Below the pieces are notes generated by a model, which was not told where the DNA came from, made no database searches, and saw only the letters and a program-made list of their open reading frames with translations. Below, piece after piece: positions 7,067-14,090 of a DNA stretch of 21,927 nt. Within the stretch, counting starts at the first letter, position 1. The number at the start of each line of letters is the position of its first letter. This DNA comes from Candidatus Tariuqbacter arcticus (GTDB lineage: Bacteria > Electryoneota > Tariuqbacteria > Tariuqbacterales > Tariuqbacteraceae). Both the position numbers and the translations under genes were made by a program. Where the stretch lies: NCBI GenBank assembly GCA_013202315.1, contig JABMRZ010000464.1, positions 1 through 21,927 on the forward strand, written 5' to 3'.

Positions 7067-7108
7067 TTCTACATTTTTCATTTTTCATTCTACATTTTTC
7101 ATTTTATT
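7067..7108. repeat. Heptad array exactly filling the S23-DUF72 gap
   Basis: Six contiguous 7-nt units: TTCTACA (two), TTTTTCA (three) and TTTTATT. They occupy every base between the TAA stop of the S23-type gene (7064-7066) and the ATG of the DUF72 gene (7109). On the opposite strand the units read TGTAGAA and TGAAAAA, matching the TGTAGAA and TGGAAAA phases of the array at 6642-6704. The two arrays are therefore inverted relative to each other. Confidence 0.88.
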
Positions 7109-7894
7109 ATGATTAAAATCGGCACCTCCGGCTATTCCTTCAAAGATTGGGTGGGGAATTTCTACCCTCAGGGCATAAAACCCGGTAAAATGCTCGACTT
7201 CTATAAAGACCATTTCAAAGCGGTCGAAATCAATTCCACCTATTACCGCATCCCCCACCCCAAGGTCTTCGACAATATTGTGGACAAAGTCCCCGATGAT
7301 TTCGAGTTCATCGTCAAAGTCCACCAAACCGTCACTCACGGCAGGCGTGAGACCTCCTCTATGAAGGAACTCTTCCTCGGCGTGGATGCCCTCATACGGA
7401 GGGGCAAATTGAGAGGCTTCCTGGCGCAATTCCCATATTCCTTCAAATACAATGCAAAAAATCTGAATCACCTCGTCGCTGCCCGAAGCGAATGCAGAGG
7501 ATTCCACCTGTTCGTGGAATTCAGGCACAATTCCTGGCTGAAAGATGAAGTCTATGACGCCCTGAACGAAAATAATATTGGCTATGTCGATGTGGATGAA
7601 CCGCCATTAGTGGATTTAATACCGCCGCAGGTTTTAGTGACCAACGGTATCGGTTATATCCGCTTCCACGGACGCAACCGCCGCACCTGGTGGGATTCCG
7701 AAGAAGGCGACCGATACGACTATGAATATTCCCCGGACGAATTGAAAGAATGGCTGCCGTTCATTCAGCAAATCGATTCTAAATCATCAGAAACCTTCAT
7801 ATTCTTCAATAACTGCCATATGGGACAGGCGGTCAAAAACGCCAAGATGATGAGGGATATGATTATGAATCAACTCCGGCTGGATGTCATCTGA
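7109..7894 (+). CDS. DUF72 (YecE-like) TIM-barrel protein
   Basis: A DUF72 family protein of 261 residues, predicted to be a TIM barrel. It starts with the family signature IGTSGYSFKDWVGNFYP (residues 4-20). EINSTYYRIP (40-49), the QFPYSF segment (107-112), VEFRHNSW (136-143) and the diagnostic YIRFHGRN (183-190) follow. The conserved Glu/Asn and Arg/His residues lie at the predicted barrel mouth. Relatives occur across bacteria, and the biochemical role is not established. The ATG abuts a heptad array and no Shine-Dalgarno sequence is visible, so initiation must be leader-weak or coupled to the upstream gene. The C-terminal FFNNCHMGQAVKNAKMM helix completes the fold. Confidence 0.93.
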   Translation: MIKIGTSGYSFKDWVGNFYPQGIKPGKMLDFYKDHFKAVEINSTYYRIPHPKVFDNIVDKVPDDFEFIVKVHQTVTHGRRETSSMKELFLGVDALIRRGKLRGFLAQFPYSFKYNAKNLNHLVAARSECRGFHLFVEFRHNSWLKDEVYDALNENNIGYVDVDEPPLVDLIPPQVLVTNGIGYIRFHGRNRRTWWDSEEGDRYDYEYSPDELKEWLPFIQQIDSKSSETFIFFNNCHMGQAVKNAKMMRDMIMNQLRLDVI

Positions 7895-7985
7895 TAACAT
7901 ATCTTCCCGCTTTCATAACTTCACACTATTATTGTCCGCTTATCGACAGATTCTATCTTCCACTTCCCCTTTCTCGCATCGAAAC

Positions 7986-8014
7986 TTGATTATTTTCAGA
8001 AAAATTACTATATT
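7986..8014 (+). promoter_or_regulatory. Sigma70-type promoter for the GT5-like gene
   Basis: TTGATT (7986-7991) and TATATT (8009-8014) are separated by 17 nt, in a pyrimidine-rich 135-nt gap. Transcription would start near 8021, giving a very short leader before the ATG at 8030, or about 24 nt before the ATG at 8045. This is a sequence match only. Confidence 0.5.
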
Positions 8015-8029
8015 AGCTTAAACCTAATT

Positions 8030-9487
8030 ATGGAAAATAATCTGATGAAGAAAAAGCGTCGGATTTTATACCTCACCACCGAACTTTCCCCCTTTAATTC
8101 CGAATCGCCCCTTTCGGAATTGTCGCATCACCTAACCCGTATATACCGATCCGCCGGTCATGATATAAGAGTGGTGATGCCAAAATACAGCTTCATTCGC
8201 GACCGGAAGTATAATCTGCGCGAAGTTATTCGCCTGCGTGAAATTCCAGTCCCCATCGCCGGAAGGCTCACCTGGGTGTCGGTCAAATCCGGCTTCGTTC
8301 CGGACACCAGAGTGCAAGTCTATTTCCTCGAGCATGGAGAATACTTCGACCGAGAAGGAGTAATTTCCGACCCTTCCACCAGCGAAGGATACCAGGATAA
8401 TGACGAACGCTTTATCGTGTTCTGCCGAGCGGCGGTTGAAATGCTGAAAATCCTCTCCTGGCAGCCGCAAATCGTCCACTGCTCCGATTGGAATGGAGCC
8501 TTGTTCCCATTTTATTTGCGTAGAATGTACGCCAATGATAACTTTTATAAATCGACTAAAATTATACTTTCGCTCACCGATTATGATAGAACAGGTTCCT
8601 TCCCCCCCAGTTCGGTCTTCAAAGCGGGCATTAATCCGGACGAATTCCATACTGGCACCGATTTCGAACTCGGCGGTCAGTTTTCTTTCCTGAAAACAGG
8701 GATTGTCAACTCCAATAAAGTGATTATTAACGGTCCCGCCTCCACCGCTCAGTTTCCCCCGCCATTTCGCAAGTGGTTTCAAAACTACATTCAAGATAAC
8801 CCCGATAATATAGTCCAAATCCCCTTCGGCCTCAACTATAACATATGGAATCCTGATAAGGATGAAAAGATATGCGCAAATTATTCTCATCGTGAATTGA
8901 CCGGCAAAGCCGAAAACAAAATGAAACTGGCGGCGAAATATTCGCTTGAATTGGAACCGGATGCGCCTTTAGTCGGATGTATCTGGAACGGAACCGACCT
9001 ATCACCCCTGAAGGAAATCGTTGAATTGATCACCGACTACGGCGGGAGCCTGGTGATTGCCGATAAAAACAGCGACCAATCCGCTATGGAAAAATTCGCA
9101 CAATCTTCCCCCGGAAACATCGGCGCAGTGAAACTGTTGACCGGATTGACCATAAAACAGCTCCTCGCAGGATCGGATATGCTGATCCTATCACCGGGGA
9201 AAGACAAGGAACTCCTTCATCTCAAAGCGATGAAATACGGCGCTGTACCCATCGCCCCGAATATCTCATTCTTCGCTGATGACATCGTTCAAGGCGATGA
9301 AAAAGTCAATGGCTTCCTTTTCGATAACAACGATACAGCATCCTTCAAAGATACAGTGGAAAAGGCGCTGGAGCTTTTCAAGAACCGAAAAGACTGGACC
9401 ACCCTGACAAAAAGCGCAATGAAGGTCGACACCACCTGGAATAAAACCGCCAGGGTTGTCCTCGAAGTCTATGATGCGGTGGGGTGA
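8030..9487 (+). CDS. Degenerate glycogen/starch synthase homologue (GT5 family)
   Basis: The whole length aligns with bacterial glycogen synthase (GlgA). The N-terminal LYLTTELSPF and GHDIRVVMPKY match the starch synthase catalytic domain, and IPFGLNYNIWNPDKD with ANYSHRELTGKAENK matches the domain hinge. GSDMLILSP and AMKYGAVPI follow, then a final SAMKVDTTWNKTARVVLEVY. The residues that define activity are replaced. In E. coli numbering, Lys15 becomes Ser24, His161 becomes Ser152, Arg300 becomes Asn320, Lys305 becomes about Ser325, and Glu377 becomes Lys391. It is therefore probably not an ADP-glucose glycogen synthase, but a pseudoenzyme or a glycosyltransferase with another donor. At 485 residues the length is normal and the frame is intact, so it looks selected rather than decayed. 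ATG at 8045 is an alternative start, because the family usually begins with MK directly before the first strand. Confidence 0.85.
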   Translation: MENNLMKKKRRILYLTTELSPFNSESPLSELSHHLTRIYRSAGHDIRVVMPKYSFIRDRKYNLREVIRLREIPVPIAGRLTWVSVKSGFVPDTRVQVYFLEHGEYFDREGVISDPSTSEGYQDNDERFIVFCRAAVEMLKILSWQPQIVHCSDWNGALFPFYLRRMYANDNFYKSTKIILSLTDYDRTGSFPPSSVFKAGINPDEFHTGTDFELGGQFSFLKTGIVNSNKVIINGPASTAQFPPPFRKWFQNYIQDNPDNIVQIPFGLNYNIWNPDKDEKICANYSHRELTGKAENKMKLAAKYSLELEPDAPLVGCIWNGTDLSPLKEIVELITDYGGSLVIADKNSDQSAMEKFAQSSPGNIGAVKLLTGLTIKQLLAGSDMLILSPGKDKELLHLKAMKYGAVPIAPNISFFADDIVQGDEKVNGFLFDNNDTASFKDTVEKALELFKNRKDWTTLTKSAMKVDTTWNKTARVVLEVYDAVG

Positions 9488-9600
9488 TATCTTGATATGT
9501 TCTTAAGTCATCCGCTAGTTTTCATACAACTGTCTTATGAGGGTTCAATGAATGTGACTACACTTGAATTTATAAGACTATCCTAACCCGAACGAGCCGG

Positions 9601-9664
9601 AACCAAAATCGAAATCCGAAACAAAATCAAAACTCAAAATTTAAAACTCAAAACTCAAAACTAA
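9601..9664. repeat. Heptad array upstream of the NHL gene
   Basis: A-rich array with 7-nt period. The clearest units are AAACTCA (three), AAATTTA and AAACTAA at the right end, preceded by more degenerate ATCGAAA and TCCGAAA units. It lies in the 274-nt gap 9488-9761, which otherwise holds no gene, terminator or clear promoter that I can support. CGAATATCAGAATT at 9738-9751, just before the ribosome binding site, resembles the first 14 bases of the window with one mismatch. Confidence 0.75.
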
Positions 9665-9761
9665 TGCGACTAATACTTAGCACTTCGTAAGTTAATAAGT
9701 ATTATGAAATTATAAGATCTTCTGCCAGAATAGAACGCGAATATCAGAATTAAGGTAATAA

Positions 9762-10712
9762 ATGATTGCCTCTAACCGTTCAGCCAAGTTCCCCAGACTT
9801 GGCTTTTATCTTTTCTGGGCCGCGTTACTCACGGCGCTGAAGCCGGCTGTCACCGCGGATAAAGCGTCCAAACCTGCGGTGATATGGCTGTTTCCCGCCC
9901 CCGTTCAAATTCCGACCGAAACCGCAGCGGAACTTCGCCGTCCCAATGCGGTGGAAATCGATGACGATGGGAATATCTACCTCGCTGATACCGGCAATAA
10001 CCGCCTGCTCAAGCTCGACCGAAACCTGCAAATCATCGCCAAAACTTCCGGCTGGGGTTCAGAGCGAGATTTGCTGAATACGCCCTTGGATATAACTATC
10101 GATTCAGGCCTTAATCTGTTCGCCGCCGATTATTTGAACGGAAGGATCGTCCGCTTCGATGGTAATTTGAATTTCCTCTGGGAAGTGAAAATCAACCTGT
10201 TGCACGATGCCTGGGATTATCCGCTTTCATTAGCGCTCTCATCCTGGGGGGAACTGTTCATCCTCGAAGAAAGCGCCGGTAATGTTATTCAGCTGCATCC
10301 CGCTGCAAATACCGCCTCCGTCTTCGGCGGCTTTAAACCCGGTCAAGCTAATCTGACCGGCGCTAAACGCCTCACCATCAGCGATGATGGAAAGCTTTAC
10401 ATCGCTAATCCCGAAGACAAATCCGTCATCACTTACGACCGCTACGGAAACTTCCTTAGAAATGTCGAATTGAATCTCCCCGTCCAAAGCCTTGACAGCG
10501 AGGGCGGTTTCCTCTGGCTGGCTGGAAGCGATCAACTTGCCTGCCTCCGCGGCGGTGATTTCATCGAAATAAAGTTCATTGAAAGCGGTGTTTGTCCAAC
10601 TGAAATTGTGGATATCGCCGCAAATATGGGCATACTGACGGTCTTGACAGCAGAATCCCCGTTTCTTTTAGTCTATCGCCTATCCAGGTCACCATCGCGC
10701 GTGGTGTGGTGA
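9762..10712 (+). CDS. Secreted NHL-repeat beta-propeller protein
   Basis: Predicted exported protein of 316 residues. A basic N-terminus is followed by a hydrophobic segment (LGFYLFWAALLTALKPAVTA, residues 13-32) with a possible signal peptidase I site. No lipobox Cys is present. The body is a propeller: NHL-type repeats are visible at 58-86 (PNAVEIDDDGNIYLADTGNNRLL), 105-133 (LDITIDSGLNLFAADYLNGRIV), 153-178, and 200-226 (AKRLTISDDGKLYIANPEDKSV). The later blades are weaker, for about five to six in total. NHL propellers bind proteins, peptides or nucleic acids; the ligand here is unknown. AAGG at 9752-9755 is the ribosome binding site. The stop overlaps the next gene's ATG (TGATG at 10710-10714), so it is probably co-translated with the large envelope protein and may assist it in the periplasm. 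Confidence 0.85.
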   Translation: MIASNRSAKFPRLGFYLFWAALLTALKPAVTADKASKPAVIWLFPAPVQIPTETAAELRRPNAVEIDDDGNIYLADTGNNRLLKLDRNLQIIAKTSGWGSERDLLNTPLDITIDSGLNLFAADYLNGRIVRFDGNLNFLWEVKINLLHDAWDYPLSLALSSWGELFILEESAGNVIQLHPAANTASVFGGFKPGQANLTGAKRLTISDDGKLYIANPEDKSVITYDRYGNFLRNVELNLPVQSLDSEGGFLWLAGSDQLACLRGGDFIEIKFIESGVCPTEIVDIAANMGILTVLTAESPFLLVYRLSRSPSRVVW

Positions 10713-13700
10713 TGCCCTCCCGCCGCTGCATCCTGTTGTTTATACTGCTGCCGGTTATAGCTTCGGCGGCTGCATTCCCATTCGACCGCTATCGCTTTCA
10801 ACATACATTTTCCCCGATGGAAAAACAGCTTAAACTACCCCACCGCTTCCTCATCCCCAATTCCGAAACCGTATCCATCGGCAAACTGACATTGATGCGG
10901 GATGTCGATTATGAAATCAACTGCGTCGATGGAGTCATCGGCTTGAAAAGCCTCCCCGAAGACATCGTCTTTGTCCAATACGAGATTTTCCCCTGGAGTC
11001 TCAACCGCTATTATTGCCATCGCCTGATGCCGGAACCCGAAAGGATTCCCCTCAAGCCCGAAGTTTCCGTGTCCGAATCTATCATTTCCCCGTCGGATGA
11101 ATCCCCCTTCACTTTCAATCGCTCGGGCACCATATTCCGCAGTATAACCATCGGCTCCAACCGCGACGCCTCCCTCGAATCGGGGATGGACTTGAAATTA
11201 GACGGGCGAATCGGCAAGGGAACTACCATAACCGCAGCCCTCTCCGACCAAAATATCCCCATCCAGCCCGAAGGCGATACCCGAACCCTGGAAGAAATCG
11301 ACAAGGTCTATATCAGCGTTAGAAGCGACAACTACACCCTGAACCTCGGAGATTATAACCTGACGGTCGAAGGGCGGGAATTCGCCTCCATCGAAAGGAA
11401 ACTCACCGGCGCACAGGGCAATATCACCGGTGATAATTTCAACCTAATGCTCTCCGGAGCTGCTTCCAAAGGCGAATTCCGATCAGAATCGTTCAACGGA
11501 ATCGAAGGCTTACAGGGTCCCTATCAACTGCACGGAAAACGGGGCGAAACCGGTATCTTAATCCTGGCGGGCACCGAAAAAGTCTGGGTGAACGGCATCC
11601 TGATGACTCGCGGTGATAATTACGATTATATCATCGACTATTCCAAGGGAGAGTTGACCTTCACCGAAGCGGCGCCGGTTACCGTCGACACCCGCATCAT
11701 CGTCGACTTCCAATACGCTTCCGGCGACTACAGCCGGAATCTATATCATACCGCCGGAGAATTGGAATTGTTCAGCGATAAGTTGAAATTGTCCTATGTA
11801 ATGGGACACGAATCGGACGCTAAAGACAACCCGCTGGCGGTAGCCTTAACCGATGAAGCCAAATCCGCACTTAAATCCGCCGGAGACGACCCCTATTCCG
11901 CCGTGAATGACGGCGCTGAATATGCAGGTGAAGGTATGGGGGATTATATTAAAACTTTCGACCCCGATTCAACCGCTATCTATGTCTGGAAGGGAAAAGA
12001 TTTAGGTGATTATGATGTGATATTCTCATATATCGGATGCCTGCTCGGCTCCTATCAGCGGCAGTTTTCAGCGCAGGGGGATATATATTATGAACATATG
12101 GGCGATGGATTGGGAGATTATGCGCCGGTTATACTGCTTCCTCTGCCCCGGCGGGAAGAACTGGCGGATTTCACCATATCCTACCTGCCCCATCGAAACA
12201 TCAACGCCGAACTCGAAGCCGCCGTCTCCCGCTATGACCGCAACACTTTCTCGCCCATTGATGACGGGGATAATGACGGCATCGCCCTAAGCGGCAGGCT
12301 ATCTGGAGATTCCTTGAAAATTCCAATCCTTATCAGGCAAAGTATGTCCGCCGGATTCGCCCTCAAGACCAGAAATGTGGACCAAAACTTCCACCGGCTG
12401 GACCGAACCGAAGAAGCCGAATACAACCGCAAATGGGGATATTCCGACACCCTCTCCCTGCGGGAAGAATCCTACGATTTCAGCGGATACTTGATTCCAT
12501 ACCAGGGCTGGAATTTGACCGGCGGGTTCGGCGCGCTGAAAAAGGACGATTTCAATTCCAATCGATGGGAAGCGGGATTGACTTATCGCTCTGAGGATGA
12601 AACTTACGCTAATATCTATCTGGAAGACATCCGGACGGAATCGAACGGTGTTTCCGGATTCTGGCGGCGAACTAATTCTGATATGCGCCATTGGCTGGGA
12701 ATATTCCAACCGGGAATGCGCTTCGAAGCTGAAGACCAGGCTCAGGCGGGCGAAGGATTCCGCTTCGCCGAATACCGCCCCGCCCTGAAAATCGGCAGGG
12801 AAAATGGTCTGTCAGCAGAATACACCCGCCGAATCGATGAAACCAGAACGGGAAGCGAGCTGTTCCCCCTTTCGACCCTGAACCGGGCGCACCTGCTATA
12901 CCAAAATCGCTCCCATAATTATGACTTGACCCTTGATTATACCCACAGCGACCGGAATTACCAGCAGCCCGATTCGACCGATATCGTTTCCGATTTGGGG
13001 CGCATCGAATATAATACACGCTCCGCCGATGGAGCGCTTATTTTCACCCTTCAGCATCGCATCACCCAAAGCCGCACCGCCCAAACCGCCCTCATTCCCA
13101 TCGAAGTCGCCTGGGGGGAAGGGAATTATGTCAAGGTCGGAGACCAGTATTTCCCCGACCCTAATGGTAATTACCTGCTGATTTCTCAAGACACCGGCGA
13201 ATTCTCCCGCTCTGCCAAAGTTAAATCATCCTTCAACTTGCGGATAGACCCCCGCCGCTTCAGGAATGCGGATTATATTCCTCCCATTTTGAAGCTCTTC
13301 TACACCGAAACCTATTTTTCGGTCGATGAACAGAGCGGTGCGAAAGACCCCTGGCGTTTGTATGTGCTTTACCTTCCGGTTTTCAGGGGAGATTCAACGC
13401 TGTATGGCGCCCAAACCGCCCGTCAGGACATCCATTACCGCAAGGGCGACCGGAATTTCTCCCTTCGCTTCCGCATCACCGATAATCGCAGTCTGAACAA
13501 CCGCCTGGTCAGCGCCCCTGAAAGGCTGGTGCGGGACGAATTCTCCCTCCGGGTGTGGAAAGCGCTCAGCGCAAGCGTTTCCCTCCAGTCGATGGGGTCA
13601 TTCAGCCGTGAAAACCGCTGGCTGGCGGACATCCCCAGCCGCGGCATCACATTCTATTCTACCGATAATCTGCTCCATCACCAACTATCACGACCTTTTG

Positions 13701-14035
13701 AGCTGCGAATCGGGCTTAAATACGAGACTTCGCGTGACCAGGTGGATGAAATTTCCGCCCGTTCTATCACCGTCAATCCGCAGTTAGACTATTCCATCTT
13801 CGGGCGGGGCAGGATAACCGTGGGAGCGAGCTGGATCGGTGTGTTCTCCGATGCCGAAAATATCCCCTTTGAAATGACCTTGGGCAACGGTAAAGGGTCC
13901 AATTATATCTGGAGCCTTAGAATAGCCTATCGCATCGGTAAAAACCTGAACCTGACCGCCGATTACAACGGCGAATCGAAAGTCGACCGCCCCGTCATTC
14001 ACACCGGCAGAATGGAAATTAGGGCGTTTTTCTGA
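10712..14035 (+). CDS. Large predicted outer-membrane beta-barrel protein
   Basis: A 1107-residue envelope protein with no named family that I can assign. The start is ATG at 10712, in a TGATG overlap with the upstream gene; in-frame GTGs at 10706 and 10709 are less likely. A signal peptide (MPSRRCILLFILLPVIASAAA) is clear. Residues of about 53-92 and 288-335 are two copies of a module that reads roughly V-x-G-x-L-x-R-x-x-D-Y-x-I-x-Y-x-x-G-x-I-x-F. Between them is a beta-rich region with DNYTLNLGDYNLTVEGREFA. From about residue 335 to the end, alternating aromatic/polar strands and Asp/Arg-rich loops repeat as in large barrels. The protein ends in Phe-Phe, a typical barrel C-terminus. The VNGxLLxxGxDYxIDY module is reminiscent of the SprA/Sov T9SS translocon family, but this protein is much shorter, so the relation is a hypothesis. 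Confidence 0.75.
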   Translation: MPSRRCILLFILLPVIASAAAFPFDRYRFQHTFSPMEKQLKLPHRFLIPNSETVSIGKLTLMRDVDYEINCVDGVIGLKSLPEDIVFVQYEIFPWSLNRYYCHRLMPEPERIPLKPEVSVSESIISPSDESPFTFNRSGTIFRSITIGSNRDASLESGMDLKLDGRIGKGTTITAALSDQNIPIQPEGDTRTLEEIDKVYISVRSDNYTLNLGDYNLTVEGREFASIERKLTGAQGNITGDNFNLMLSGAASKGEFRSESFNGIEGLQGPYQLHGKRGETGILILAGTEKVWVNGILMTRGDNYDYIIDYSKGELTFTEAAPVTVDTRIIVDFQYASGDYSRNLYHTAGELELFSDKLKLSYVMGHESDAKDNPLAVALTDEAKSALKSAGDDPYSAVNDGAEYAGEGMGDYIKTFDPDSTAIYVWKGKDLGDYDVIFSYIGCLLGSYQRQFSAQGDIYYEHMGDGLGDYAPVILLPLPRREELADFTISYLPHRNINAELEAAVSRYDRNTFSPIDDGDNDGIALSGRLSGDSLKIPILIRQSMSAGFALKTRNVDQNFHRLDRTEEAEYNRKWGYSDTLSLREESYDFSGYLIPYQGWNLTGGFGALKKDDFNSNRWEAGLTYRSEDETYANIYLEDIRTESNGVSGFWRRTNSDMRHWLGIFQPGMRFEAEDQAQAGEGFRFAEYRPALKIGRENGLSAEYTRRIDETRTGSELFPLSTLNRAHLLYQNRSHNYDLTLDYTHSDRNYQQPDSTDIVSDLGRIEYNTRSADGALIFTLQHRITQSRTAQTALIPIEVAWGEGNYVKVGDQYFPDPNGNYLLISQDTGEFSRSAKVKSSFNLRIDPRRFRNADYIPPILKLFYTETYFSVDEQSGAKDPWRLYVLYLPVFRGDSTLYGAQTARQDIHYRKGDRNFSLRFRITDNRSLNNRLVSAPERLVRDEFSLRVWKALSASVSLQSMGSFSRENRWLADIPSRGITFYSTDNLLHHQLSRPFELRIGLKYETSRDQVDEISARSITVNPQLDYSIFGRGRITVGASWIGVFSDAENIPFEMTLGNGKGSNYIWSLRIAYRIGKNLNLTADYNGESKVDRPVIHTGRMEIRAFF

Positions 14036-14090
14036 AAACCATAAACCATGAACCGATTACCGTAAACCGAGAACCGTAAATCGTGAATTA
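14036..14090. repeat. Heptad array filling the barrel-Omp85 gap
   Basis: Seven contiguous units from 14037 to 14085: AACCATA, AACCATG, AACCGAT, TACCGTA, AACCGAG, AACCGTA and AATCGTG. A partial unit merges into the Omp85 ATG at 14091. The array begins one base after the upstream TGA, so nearly the whole 55-nt gap is array. No Shine-Dalgarno sequence is left for the downstream gene. Confidence 0.85.

Noticed and set aside
73..9705. Short shared words (AAGTATTAT at 75-83 and 9697-9705, ACTTCGTAA near 1746 and 9682)
   Set aside because: Nine-base AT-rich matches are expected by chance in this much intergenic DNA, and the flanks do not align.
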